Source: Actinocrinis puniceicyclus
GTDB lineage: Bacteria; Actinomycetota; Actinomycetes; Streptomycetales; Catenulisporaceae
Reading direction: 5' to 3'
DNA: 45,308 nucleotides
Assembly (NCBI RefSeq): GCF_018283645.1
Contig: NZ_JAGSXH010000046.1
Span: forward strand, 1 to 45,308
Shown here: piece by piece, positions 28,009 through 36,793 of the stretch
Layout: every line of letters starts with the position of its first letter
How positions within the stretch are numbered: position 1 is the first letter of the stretch
Notes under the pieces: model-generated
Database searches by the model: none
What the model saw: only the letters and a program-made list of their open reading frames with translations
Told to the model about the DNA's origin: nothing
Program-made: the position numbers and the translations under genes

Positions 28009-28755
28009 TCACGGCAGTGGCTGCAGGCCGACGCTGGTGAGCCGGTAGGCGGGGGCCAGGCCGGCGGCCTCTGCTCGCGCCAATTTCACCAGCGCCTCGC
28101 CGGCGCCTTGTGGCGTCAGCGGATCGCCGAGTTGCTGGAGGTACTCCTCCATGGACTGCCCCGCGCGTTCGGCGTAGGCGCGTGCCGCGGAAAGGCCCAG
28201 ATCGGTCGCCGGCGTGAGCTGAGGCAGAACCGCGGTGAACGCGATCCCCAGGCCGGCGCGCTCCGACTCGCCCTGAGCGTATCCGGTGATGAAACGCTCG
28301 GTGGCCTTCGCGCCCGCGTAACCACCGCTGAGAGGCGATCCCTTCAGCGCCGCGCCACTGCTGACGACGATGACCCGGCTTCCCGGCGGCAGCGGCCTGC
28401 GCAGGGCTTCGCGCAGCCAGTGGAACGCGATGCGCACGTCGCAGTTCCAGTTCACCGAGAACGTCTCCCAGGTGTGCTGGTGCAGCGGCCGCACCGGCGG
28501 CGTGGCGCCGGCCACCACGATCACGTTGCGCGGCTGGTAACGCTCGATCAGCATGCCGGGCGCGGCGGCGTCGGCCGCGTCGGCGACGTGCGGCTCGATG
28601 CCGCTCGTGGCCGCGGCGAGTTCGGCGAGCGCGGAGGCGGTGCGGGCCACGGCCACCACGGGGGCGCCGGCTTGCGCGAAGGCGGCGGCGATGCCGCGGC
28701 CCAGTCCGCGGCTGGCACCGACCACGAGCGTCGTGTGATCGGACATGTCACTCAC
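28009..28755 (-). CDS. Short-chain dehydrogenase/reductase (SDR 2)
   Basis: A 248-residue SDR. The nucleotide-binding motif is VVGASRGLGRG, the NNAG motif is replaced by VVAGATPP, and the catalytic site is VSSGAALKGSPLSGGYAGAKA (Ser, then YxxxK). The altered NAG region and the long C-terminal part (AYAERAGQSMEEYLQQLG) set it apart from its two neighbours. GTG 28755 has GAGGAG six bases upstream; ATG 28746 is in frame. Confidence 0.85.
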   Translation of the reverse strand: MSDMSDHTTLVVGASRGLGRGIAAAFAQAGAPVVAVARTASALAELAAATSGIEPHVADAADAAAPGMLIERYQPRNVIVVAGATPPVRPLHQHTWETFSVNWNCDVRIAFHWLREALRRPLPPGSRVIVVSSGAALKGSPLSGGYAGAKATERFITGYAQGESERAGLGIAFTAVLPQLTPATDLGLSAARAYAERAGQSMEEYLQQLGDPLTPQGAGEALVKLARAEAAGLAPAYRLTSVGLQPLP

Positions 28756-28905
28756 AGTGTTCTCCTCTTCGTCATGGTTTACCGGTTCGCCGGTTCGATC
28801 GTGCGGCGCCGAGCCGGGGCTGTGCCGCCGCGCCCGGGCGGCACGTCCTCGGGTGCGCCTGTCAGCGGTCCCGGGCCCCGAGAGATGCCGCTCCCGGGCA
28901 GGTTC

Positions 28906-29658
28906 TCAGCGCCGGACGGCCATGGCCTGCACCGCAGCTGCGTTCTGCCGCTCGAGCGCCTTGACCGCACCGTCGCGCCAGGTCTCGGCCAACGCCGCCG
29001 ACATGGGGTCGGGAAAGATCTCCTCTTCACCGTTCCGGACGCCGTCGAAGATCGCGTGCGCGACCGAGGACGCAGGGCTCTTCGGGATGTCCCATCCGCG
29101 GATCATGTCGGTGTCCACGGGCCCGGCCAGGACGACGTGCACGGTCACGCCCTGGCCGGCCAGCAGGGCGCGCAGCGACTGCGACATGGAGAACGCGGCC
29201 GCTTTCGAGATCGCGTACGCGGGGGTGACCGGCACGGTCGCCAGGGACGCGAGCGAGAGCACGTTGACCACGGCGCCCCGAGACCGGCGCAGCTTCGGCA
29301 GGAGCGCCTGGGTAACCGCGTAGGTGCCGAACAGGTTGACCGCCAGATGCTGCTCGATCGCGGCGCGGTCGCCGAGGTCGTCGACGAACGCGACCCCGGC
29401 GTTGTTGACCAGCACGTCAAGAGACTCGACGCGTTCGGCGGCGGCCTGGATCTGCTGCGCGCTGGTCACGTCCAACCGCACCGGCGTGACACGGCGGTCG
29501 GGATGGACCAGGGGCCCGCGCGTGCCGGCATACACCCGGCTCGCGCCACGGCTCAGCGCCTGCGCGACCAGTTCCCGCCCGAGCCCGCGGTTGGCCCCGG
29601 TCACCAGAACGGCCTTGTCCGCGAACGGGTCCGCGATCTTCGCTGCTGCTGTCGTCAT
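28906..29658 (-). CDS. Short-chain dehydrogenase/reductase (SDR 3)
   Basis: A 250-residue SDR with VTGANRGLGRE, VNNAGVAFVDD and VLSLASLATVPVTPAYAISKA (catalytic Ser and YxxxK). It resembles carbonyl reductase-like SDRs. ATG 29658 has a strong AGGAGG site. It is the first of three successive SDR genes behind the MFS exporter and shares little identity with the other two outside motifs, so it is probably not a recent duplicate. Confidence 0.88.
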   Translation of the reverse strand: MTTAAAKIADPFADKAVLVTGANRGLGRELVAQALSRGASRVYAGTRGPLVHPDRRVTPVRLDVTSAQQIQAAAERVESLDVLVNNAGVAFVDDLGDRAAIEQHLAVNLFGTYAVTQALLPKLRRSRGAVVNVLSLASLATVPVTPAYAISKAAAFSMSQSLRALLAGQGVTVHVVLAGPVDTDMIRGWDIPKSPASSVAHAIFDGVRNGEEEIFPDPMSAALAETWRDGAVKALERQNAAAVQAMAVRR

Positions 29659-29762
29659 CGGTTCCTCCTGGATAAGTGGCTACGGGCCGGCAGGTCCGGA
29701 CGCCCGCGGCGCGCGGACGGCCGGCTGCGCGGAGTTGCTGTGCGCGGGAATGAGGACCGCGG

Positions 29763-29811
29763 CGTGCTGCGTGCGGCGTGCTGCGTGCTGCGTGCTGCGT
29801 GCTGCGTGCTG
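29763..29811. repeat. Heptanucleotide tandem repeat (CGTGCTG, 7 units)
   Basis: Six perfect CGTGCTG units and one variant (CGTGCGG), contiguous. The array ends 10 nt past the MFS stop codon at 29822 (minus strand). Confidence 0.85.
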
Positions 29812-29821
29812 CGTGAACGGT

Positions 29822-31294
29822 TCAGTTGACGATGGCGTCCGGGTACTCGACCTTGTCCGCCGCGCTCGCCGCCACCGCCGGTTCCAGCCGCTGTGTCAGC
29901 GCCGTGGTGCGCCGCGGAATGATCAGGCCCCCGATCAAGACGCCGAGCGCGGCGAGCGCGGCGCACACGTAGAACGCGTCCCGGAATCCGCCGGTCAGCG
30001 CCACATCCGGCGCGCGGCCAGCCGCGGCGAGTGCACCTGCGCGGCTGGCCGCGACCGTCGAGGTGACGGCCACGCCGATCGCCCCGCCCAGTTGCTGCGC
30101 GGTGTTCAGCAGCCCGGACGCCAGGCCGGCGTCGCGCGCGGACACACCGGTGAGACCGGCGATCGAGATCGGGATGAACGCGAACGCCGTCCCCGCACCG
30201 GTGACGAACAGCGGGCCGGCCAGGTCGGCCCAGAACCGGCCGTGCACGCCGATGTGCGCCGCCCACAGCGTCCCGCCGCTGATCATCGCCATTCCCGCGG
30301 CCAGGATCGGCGCCGATCCGACCCGGCCGACGAGGAGTTGGGACAACCCGGCCAGCGCCACCGACGTCAGCGAGGTGGCGAGCCACGCCAGACCTGTCTG
30401 TAGCGCCGAGTAGCCGAGCACCTGCTGCATGTAGAGCGTCCCGACGAAGACGAAGGCGTAGAAGCTGCCGCCGAGCAGGAATCCGGCCGAGTCGGCGCCC
30501 GCGACCGTGCGCATCCGAAGTATCCGCAGTGGCAGCAGCGGCGACTGCGCGCGCGCCTCGATGACGAGGAACGCGATCAGCAGGGCGCCGCCCGCGGTGA
30601 GCGAACCGACGCTCTTCGCGGCGCCCCAGCCGTCCTGCGGCGCGGTCGAGATCCCGTAGACAAGCAGCAGCAGCCCGGCGGTGACGGTCAGCGCGCCGAG
30701 GGAGTCGAACCGGCGCCGCAGCGTCTCGATCCGGCTTTCCGGCACCACACGCGGCGCGAGCATCAGCGCGGCCAGGCCGGTCGGGATGTTGAGGTAGAAG
30801 ATGTACTCCCAGCCGAGATAGCGGGTGACCAGCCCCCCGGTGATCAGCCCGATGGTCGCGCCGGACGCCCCGATGGCGCCCCACAGACCGAGCGCCTTGT
30901 TGCGCTCAGCGCCCTCGGTGAACATGTTCATCACGATCGAAAGCGCGGCCGGCAGGACGATCGCGGCGCCCGCGCCCTGCACGCCGCGCATCACGACCAG
31001 AAACGTGTCGTCGCGGGCAAGCGCGCACGCCAGGGACGCGGCCGTGAACACGACCAGCCCGAGCAGGAAGACCCGCCGCCGTCCCAGCGCGTCCGCCGCA
31101 CGCCCGCCCAGCAGCAGCAGGCCGCCGAACGTCACGCCGTAGGCGGTCACCACCCACTGCAGCCCGGACTCGGAGAAGCGCAGGTCACGGCCGATGCTCG
31201 GCAAGGAGACGTTCACGATCGTCAGGTCGACGATCGTCATGAAGTAAGCCACGGCGAGCACGCTGAAGGCTCGCCAGCGATGAATCGTAGTCAC
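29822..31294 (-). CDS. MFS drug exporter, DHA2 type (second)
   Basis: A 490-residue exporter with about 14 helices. It shows FMTIVDLTIVNVSLPSIG (helix 1), GGRAADALGRRRVFLLGL (motif A) and GAIGASGATIGLITGGLV (motif C). Homologues pump antibiotics or dyes with proton antiport. GTG 31294 is taken because the upstream frame to 31408 reads only Thr/Arg repeats from a tandem DNA repeat; GCAGG lies upstream. It sits between the sigma/cupin pair and the three SDR genes on the same strand. Confidence 0.88.
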   Translation of the reverse strand: MTTIHRWRAFSVLAVAYFMTIVDLTIVNVSLPSIGRDLRFSESGLQWVVTAYGVTFGGLLLLGGRAADALGRRRVFLLGLVVFTAASLACALARDDTFLVVMRGVQGAGAAIVLPAALSIVMNMFTEGAERNKALGLWGAIGASGATIGLITGGLVTRYLGWEYIFYLNIPTGLAALMLAPRVVPESRIETLRRRFDSLGALTVTAGLLLLVYGISTAPQDGWGAAKSVGSLTAGGALLIAFLVIEARAQSPLLPLRILRMRTVAGADSAGFLLGGSFYAFVFVGTLYMQQVLGYSALQTGLAWLATSLTSVALAGLSQLLVGRVGSAPILAAGMAMISGGTLWAAHIGVHGRFWADLAGPLFVTGAGTAFAFIPISIAGLTGVSARDAGLASGLLNTAQQLGGAIGVAVTSTVAASRAGALAAAGRAPDVALTGGFRDAFYVCAALAALGVLIGGLIIPRRTTALTQRLEPAVAASAADKVEYPDAIVN

Positions 31295-31307
31295 GAAAAC
31301 CTGCCCC

Positions 31308-31343
31308 GTTCTGTGCGTTCTGTGCGTTCGGTACGTTCGCTTG
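31308..31343. repeat. Nine-base tandem repeat, 4 decaying units
   Basis: GTTCTGTGC appears twice exactly (31308, 31317) and then as GTTCGGTAC and GTTCGCTTG. It lies between the cupin stop (31368) and the MFS start. Confidence 0.6.
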
Positions 31344-31367
31344 TGTGACGCGCGCCGACCCGATCGG

Positions 31368-31631
31368 TCATCGGTCCGGACTGCGGCGCGCCACCAGCGA
31401 GAGCACAACCGGCTCGGGATGCGGGTTGTGCAGGCGCCGCACAGGCAATCCGGCGAACGTCAGGACCGCGCCGGCGGCGAACCTGGCGCGCCGCCCGCTG
31501 CGGCACTCGACCTCCAGTTCGCCGCGCTTCACCACCACGAGCGCGTCCGCCCAGTCGGCGGCCACGAAGTCGACCGCGGCACCGGGGGCGAGGCGCACCG
31601 TCCAGCGCCGCACCCGACCCCGGAGCGTCAC
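31368..31631 (-). CDS. Small cupin-like protein
   Basis: An 87-residue single-domain beta-barrel protein: VRLAPGAAVDFVAADWADALVVVKRGELEVECRSG matches the first cupin motif region, and LPVRRLHNPHPEPVVLSLV the second. The metal-binding histidines are mostly absent, with one His in LHNPHP, so enzymatic activity is uncertain. It overlaps the upstream sigma gene by four bases (GTGA), which implies co-translation and a possible role in sigma control. Confidence 0.65.
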   Translation of the reverse strand: MTLRGRVRRWTVRLAPGAAVDFVAADWADALVVVKRGELEVECRSGRRARFAAGAVLTFAGLPVRRLHNPHPEPVVLSLVARRSPDR

Positions 31632-32665
31632 CGGCAGGGCGCCAGCGCGAACGCGCCGAACAACTCAGGCTGCTGAAACAGCGCGATCTGCCCGATGGCG
31701 TCCCCGTCCACCCGCAGCACCCCGATGGCGAACGCGCGGAACACGTCATCGCCCGGTCGGCGCCAGTACAGCCCGAACGCCGGCTGCCGGTTGGCCGCCG
31801 TGGGCAGCAACCGCCAGCCGGCGCTCATCTGCCCGAATACGTGCTCTGCGAGGAACGTCGCGATGTCCCGGCGCCCGGCGAACCAGGTGCTACCGGGCGG
31901 CATGATCAGCTTGGCGTCGTCGCTGAGCAGCTCGACCAGGGCCGCGGCGTCGCCGCGTTCCCACGCGGCGATCAGCCGTTCCAGCGCCCTGCGTTCCGAC
32001 ACGGTGGGATCCGAGCGCCACTCGGCCCTGCGCTGAGGCAGGTGCGCGGCCAGCGTCGCGTGCGCCCGCTGCAAAGCGCTGTTGACGGCCGCCTGGGTCA
32101 CGTTCAAAGCGGCCGCGGTGTCCCTGACCGACCAGTCCAGTGTGTCGCGCAGCACCAGCACAGCGCGCTGCCGTGCGGGCAGCCGCTGGATCGCGGCCAG
32201 GAACGCGAGCTCGATCGTCTCCTTCGCCGTGACGACGGCCTCCGGCTCGTCCCGGGCGGCCGCCGCGGCGTCGAGAAGCCGGTCGGGATACGGCTGAAGC
32301 CACGGCACGTCCAGCGCCGCCAACGCGTAGTTGCGCGGGTCGGCCGGACCGGCCAGGTCCGTCGGCCACATGCGCGCCTTCTTGCGTCGCAGTGCGTCGA
32401 GACACGCGTGCGTCGCGATGCCGTACAACCACGCCCGAAACGGTGCGCGGCCCGCGTACGAATCACGGCGGGTCCACGCCCGCAGGAACGTCTCCTGCAC
32501 CGCGTCCTCGGCGTCCTCGATCGAGCCGAGCATGCGATAGCAGTGGATCTGCAGCTCGTGCCGCAACGGCTCGATCACCTGCGCGAACGCCGCCTCGTCC
32601 CCGGGGCGCGCCGCCTCCACGACTTGGTCCATGTACCTTTGACGCGCCGCACCCCGCAAAGTCAT
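31628..32665 (-). CDS. ECF sigma factor with SnoaL-like C-terminal domain
   Basis: A 345-residue sigma factor of the TIGR02960/SigG-like type. Region 2 contains LQIHCYRMLGSIEDAEDAVQ and FRAWLYGIATHACLDALR; region 4 contains LPARQRAVLVLRDTLDWSVR and AALNVTQAAVNSALQRA. The C-terminal 120 residues form a SnoaL/NTF2-like domain (LERLIAAWERGDAAALVELL, PPGSTWFAGRRDI) that in related ECFs modulates activity. ATG 32665 is used; ATG 32632 with AAAGGT upstream is a good alternative. The cupin gene is translationally coupled. Confidence 0.9.
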   Translation of the reverse strand: MTLRGAARQRYMDQVVEAARPGDEAAFAQVIEPLRHELQIHCYRMLGSIEDAEDAVQETFLRAWTRRDSYAGRAPFRAWLYGIATHACLDALRRKKARMWPTDLAGPADPRNYALAALDVPWLQPYPDRLLDAAAAARDEPEAVVTAKETIELAFLAAIQRLPARQRAVLVLRDTLDWSVRDTAAALNVTQAAVNSALQRAHATLAAHLPQRRAEWRSDPTVSERRALERLIAAWERGDAAALVELLSDDAKLIMPPGSTWFAGRRDIATFLAEHVFGQMSAGWRLLPTAANRQPAFGLYWRRPGDDVFRAFAIGVLRVDGDAIGQIALFQQPELFGAFALAPCR

Positions 32666-32700
32666 CGGTCTCTCGGCCCCGGCAGCCTTGTCACAGCCGC

Positions 32701-32741
32701 CTCGCCACCCGGTCACCTCGCCACCCGGTCACCTCGCCACC
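32701..32741. repeat. 16-bp tandem repeat between sigma factor and SARP genes
   Basis: CTCGCCACCCGGTCAC occurs at 32701 and 32717 exactly and partly at 32733. It lies in the divergent promoter region (132 bp), so it may be an operator. SARP proteins bind direct repeats, but usually at 11-bp spacing. Confidence 0.7.
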
Positions 32742-32796
32742 GCGGGCCGCGTGCGGTCGCCGCACGGCCGCGCGAGCGAAGGGTTAACCTGCTGCG

Positions 32797-35700
32797 ATGG
32801 GTGTTGAGCTGGTCCTGTTGCCGAGGGTGGCCTTTCGCGGGCGGGAGATCGCCGGGGCGCGGATGGGCGGCCTGCTCGCGTTGCTGGCCAGCGACCTGCA
32901 CCGCGGCTGTGGCACGATGCGCCTGGTCGAGGGGCTGTGGCCGGACGAGCGGCCGCAGCACCCCACCCGGGCGCTTCAGGTGCTGGTCTCGCGCGCGCGG
33001 GCACAGCTGGGCGCCGAAACTATCGCCGCGACATCCATCGGTTACCGGCTTGCCCTCGACGACGAGCAGGTCGACGCCGCCGCGGTACTGACATTCGCGG
33101 CGGCCAGCGCCCGATGTTCGCACGACGGCGATCACGCGCAGGCGCTCGCGCAGGCCGCGGCGGGTCTGGAGCTGTGGGACGGCGCGCCGAGCGGACAGGC
33201 CGAGTCCGCCGACCCGCTCTGCGAGCTTCGCGCCGCCCGGGCATCGACGTATCGAGCACTGACACGCACCCGCGCGTTGGCGCTGTGCCATCTCGGGCGG
33301 CGCGCCGAGGCCGCCGGGACACTCAGGGAACTGATCCGCGGGCATCCGCGCGATGAGGAGGTCCTGGCGCAACTTCTGCTACACGAGTCCGCGGCGCTCG
33401 GACCGTCCGCGGCGCTGACGAGGTACGAGGCGTACCGGCGCGGATTGCGCGAGCGGTTGGGCAGCGATCCGGGGCCGTTGTTGCAGCGGGTGCACGAGCA
33501 GCTAATGCAGCACGGAACGCCGGTCGTCCGGCGCGGTGTCCCGCACGAGCCCAACGCGCTGCTCGGCCGGGACGACGACGTCGCCGCGGTGATCGAACTG
33601 CTGCGCACCTCCCGGGTGGTCTCGATCATCGGCTCGGGCGGTCTGGGCAAGACCAGGCTGGCGCACGCCGTCGCCCGCGGCGCGCAGCAGCGCCTGGTTC
33701 ATCTGGTCGCCCTCGCCGGGGCCACCCGCGACGCCGACGTGGTCGCGGAAGTGGCGTCCGCACTCAGCCTCGCGCAGCGCGGGAACGCGCCGGTCGGCCG
33801 CGCCGCCCCGACGGACGTGGTCACAGGGATCGCGGACGTCCTGGGCCACAGCCCGTCGCTGCTCGTATTAGACAACTGCGAGCACGTCATCCGCGGCGTG
33901 GTCGAGTTGGTACGCGACCTGGTGGCGAAGAGCGAGGATCTGCGGGTGCTGACCACCAGCCGCGCCCCGCTCGCCCTCTCGTCAGAGTCCGTATACCTTC
34001 TGCCGGCGCTGAGCGCGGCGACCAGCGGCGAACTGTTCCGGCAGCGGGCGAACGCGGCCCGGCCGGGAGTCGAGATACCGCCGGACGCGGTGCGGGAGCT
34101 GTGCGGCCGCCTCGATGGACTGCCGCTCGCGGTGGAGCTGGCGGCCGCGCGGGTGCGGGTGCTGTCGGTCGCCGAGATCGTCCGGCGCCTGGACGACCGA
34201 TTCGCCCTGCTGCGCGGGGCGCCTCGCGATGCGCCGCCGCGGCACCGCACCCTGCACGCCGTCATCGACTGGAGCTGGAACCTGCTGGCGCCGCACGAGC
34301 AGGCCGCGATGCGCGCCCTGTCGGTCTTTCCCGGCGGCTTCACCGCCGGGGCCGCGCGGCACCTGCTCGGGGAAGACGAAGGGGACGTGTTGCAGATCCT
34401 TGAGCAGCTGGTCGGCCAGTCGCTGCTTCAGACGGCCGAGGCCGGATCGGGCACGCGTTTCCGGATGCTGGAGACCGTGCGCGAGTTCAGCGCGGCGCGC
34501 CGCCGCGAGGCCGGTGAGGACGACCGGGTCACCGGCCGGTTCCTCGAGTGGGCGCGGGAGTTCGGCCTGGCGCATCACGAATCGCTGTTCGGGCCGGACC
34601 TGGTCACCTCCGCGGCGCGAACCAGGCAGGAGCAGGAGAACCTGCTCTCGGCGCTGCGCCTCGGGATCGAGCGCGGCGACGGCGTCTGCGTCGCGGCCAC
34701 GAGCGCCGTGCTCGGCGGCCTGTGGATGTTCGAGGCCGACTTCGCGCGCATGGCGTCTCTGGTCGGGCAGAGCGCGTCCGTGCTGTCACACGTGCGGACC
34801 GAACCGGTCTTCATCGAGGTGGTCAGGACAGCCGCGGTGCTGGCGGCCGTCAGCGCGCTGATCCTGCGGCATCCCGCCGCCGCGCGCGCCCTGGTCTGCC
34901 TGCGCCGGCTGCCTCCGGCCCCGCCCGACACCCCGGCGCGGGCGACCGCGGTCGTGCTGTCCGTCCTTGCCGAGGCCCGCGCCGAGCAGCTCCCGACGCT
35001 GCGGTTGCTGTGCGAAAGCCAGGAGCCGCTGCTGGCCGCCATGGCCAACACCGTGGCCGGCTTCGTGTGGCAGAGCGTCAACGACCCGGACAGCGCGCTG
35101 AAGGCGGCGCGGCGCACCCTCGCGGCCTTCGACGGGCACGAGCGGCGGCTGCCGTGGTTCCGGGTCGTCACGCACAGCCGGATCGGTGAACTGTGCCTGG
35201 AACTGGGCCGCGGCGACGAGGCGCACGAGCACTTCGCGGCGACGCTCTCGCTCCTGGAGGCGATGCCGGGGCTCAACGGGTTCGAGAGCGGATCCAGCGC
35301 GGCCCGGGTGCGGTGCGCGATGGTCCTGGCCGATCTGCAGCGCGGCGCCGTCGACGAGGCCGAGCATTGGCTGGAGACGATGCTGCGCGAGGACGGGGAA
35401 GACAGCTGCGGGCTGCCGATGTTCGATCTCGCGGCGCGCGCGGAGATCCTGCTGGCGCGCGGCGAGGTCGAGGCCGGGTTGCGGCTGTGGCGACAGGCTG
35501 CCGACGCGCTGAGCGAACCGGTCGGCCGCGCCCGCGCGGGAGAACTGATGCTCCACACGCAGACCTGGAGTCTGCAAGTCGAGGCGATGGCTCTGATCGC
35601 CCACGCGCAGCACGACCGGCTCGCCTTGGTCGGGCGGCTCGCGGGCCGCATGCCGCGAACCGCCTCCACGCTGATCACGGCCAAGGTCAACGGCTCGTCG

Positions 35701-36027
35701 ATGTCATACGAGGACTTCCCGATCGTGGGCACGCTGCTGGTGGCCCTGGCCGTGCTGGATCTCGACCGGGGGCGGCGCACCGGCGACGCGCGCGCCGCCA
35801 GGTCCGGCGCGCGCATGATCGCCTTGGCCGGTCGCTTCCGTTTCAACTGCGGCTTCCAGCCGACGATGTCCGCCGCCCGGGTCGCCCGCCTCGCCGAGCA
35901 AGCGGACATGCAGGCGTACACGGAGGCGGTGTCGGCATACGCCGGCCTCGGCGCGGACGCGCTGCGCGCCGCCGCGGCCGCGGCCGTGCTGGGCCGCGAC
36001 CGGTTCACCGAACCGAACCCCGCCTGA
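32797..36027 (+). CDS. SARP-STAND (AfsR-like) transcriptional regulator
   Basis: A 1076-residue cytosolic regulator. Residues 1-90 are an OmpR-like winged helix of unusual sequence (RLVEGLWPDERPQHPTRAL, LVSRARAQLG). Residues 90-240 are the BTAD helical domain (ALTRYEAYRRGLRERLGSDP). Residues 250-560 are a STAND ATPase with P-loop GSGGLGKT (279-286), Walker B SLLVLDNCEH, the sensor TTSRAPLAL and the GLPLAVELAAARV motif. The rest is TPR-like helices. Such proteins often switch on antibiotic or exporter clusters. It is convergent with the DrrAB-type exporter, overlapping by 23 bp, and divergent from the sigma gene. Confidence 0.9.
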   Translation: MGVELVLLPRVAFRGREIAGARMGGLLALLASDLHRGCGTMRLVEGLWPDERPQHPTRALQVLVSRARAQLGAETIAATSIGYRLALDDEQVDAAAVLTFAAASARCSHDGDHAQALAQAAAGLELWDGAPSGQAESADPLCELRAARASTYRALTRTRALALCHLGRRAEAAGTLRELIRGHPRDEEVLAQLLLHESAALGPSAALTRYEAYRRGLRERLGSDPGPLLQRVHEQLMQHGTPVVRRGVPHEPNALLGRDDDVAAVIELLRTSRVVSIIGSGGLGKTRLAHAVARGAQQRLVHLVALAGATRDADVVAEVASALSLAQRGNAPVGRAAPTDVVTGIADVLGHSPSLLVLDNCEHVIRGVVELVRDLVAKSEDLRVLTTSRAPLALSSESVYLLPALSAATSGELFRQRANAARPGVEIPPDAVRELCGRLDGLPLAVELAAARVRVLSVAEIVRRLDDRFALLRGAPRDAPPRHRTLHAVIDWSWNLLAPHEQAAMRALSVFPGGFTAGAARHLLGEDEGDVLQILEQLVGQSLLQTAEAGSGTRFRMLETVREFSAARRREAGEDDRVTGRFLEWAREFGLAHHESLFGPDLVTSAARTRQEQENLLSALRLGIERGDGVCVAATSAVLGGLWMFEADFARMASLVGQSASVLSHVRTEPVFIEVVRTAAVLAAVSALILRHPAAARALVCLRRLPPAPPDTPARATAVVLSVLAEARAEQLPTLRLLCESQEPLLAAMANTVAGFVWQSVNDPDSALKAARRTLAAFDGHERRLPWFRVVTHSRIGELCLELGRGDEAHEHFAATLSLLEAMPGLNGFESGSSAARVRCAMVLADLQRGAVDEAEHWLETMLREDGEDSCGLPMFDLAARAEILLARGEVEAGLRLWRQAADALSEPVGRARAGELMLHTQTWSLQVEAMALIAHAQHDRLALVGRLAGRMPRTASTLITAKVNGSSMSYEDFPIVGTLLVALAVLDLDRGRRTGDARAARSGARMIALAGRFRFNCGFQPTMSAARVARLAEQADMQAYTEAVSAYAGLGADALRAAAAAAVLGRDRFTEPNPA

Positions 36028-36793
36028 ACAGCGCTCCCGCCCAGGTGTATCCGAGCACTGTCAGTCCGGCGCACCAGGCGACGGCCGGCACCCAGCTGTG
36101 TCCGATCGCCGCGCCCGTCAACAGCCCGCGCAGGGTGTCGATGACCGGGGTGAACGGCTGGTTGTGCGCGAACCACCGCACCGGCCCGGACATCGTGCCG
36201 GTCGGGACGAAGGCGCTGCTGACGAACGGCAGCAACTGCACGATGAGCGTGAAGCCGCTGGTGCCCTCGGCGTTCCCGGCGGCCAGGCCGACCGCGACCG
36301 CGAGCCAGCTCAGGGCGAGGCTGAGTAGCGCGACCAGGGCCGCCGCCGCGAGCCACCCGGCGGCGCCCGCGCCGGAGCGAAAGCCCATGAGCAGGGCGAC
36401 CGCGACGAGCAGGGCGGCGCTGACCAGCGTGCGGATCAGGGCGGCGGCGACGTGCCCGGCGAGCACCGAACCTCGGGAGACCGCCATGGTGCGGAAGCGC
36501 CCGATGATGCCTTCAGTCATGTCCCGGTTCACCGCCAGCGTCGTGGAGGAAGCCCCGTAGCCGACGGTCATCAGCAGGATGCCGGGCACGGCGTAGTCGA
36601 CGTACCTGCCGCCGGAGGGCGTGGCTGCCAAGCCGGCGCCCAACGCACCGCCGAAGACCCCGACGAACAGCAGCAGCAACAGGGCCGGCACCGCCAGGGA
36701 GACGATGATCGTCGCGGGATAGCGCACCGTGTGCCGCAGATTGCGCCGCAGCATCGTCGCCGAATCGCGTGCGGCGTAAGTAAGGGTGTTCAT
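36005..36793 (-). CDS. ABC-2 type permease (DrrB-like)
   Basis: A 262-residue inner-membrane permease with about six helices, including IIVSLAVPALLLLLFVGVFG and VDYAVPGILLMTVGYG. The family motif RWFAHNQPFTPVIDTLRGLL is typical of daunorubicin-resistance DrrB proteins. It forms an exporter with the ATPase encoded just upstream; the start overlaps that stop by four bases (ATGA). The C-terminus overlaps the SARP gene on the other strand. The substrate is unknown. Confidence 0.88.
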   Translation of the reverse strand: MNTLTYAARDSATMLRRNLRHTVRYPATIIVSLAVPALLLLLFVGVFGGALGAGLAATPSGGRYVDYAVPGILLMTVGYGASSTTLAVNRDMTEGIIGRFRTMAVSRGSVLAGHVAAALIRTLVSAALLVAVALLMGFRSGAGAAGWLAAAALVALLSLALSWLAVAVGLAAGNAEGTSGFTLIVQLLPFVSSAFVPTGTMSGPVRWFAHNQPFTPVIDTLRGLLTGAAIGHSWVPAVAWCAGLTVLGYTWAGALFRRGSVR

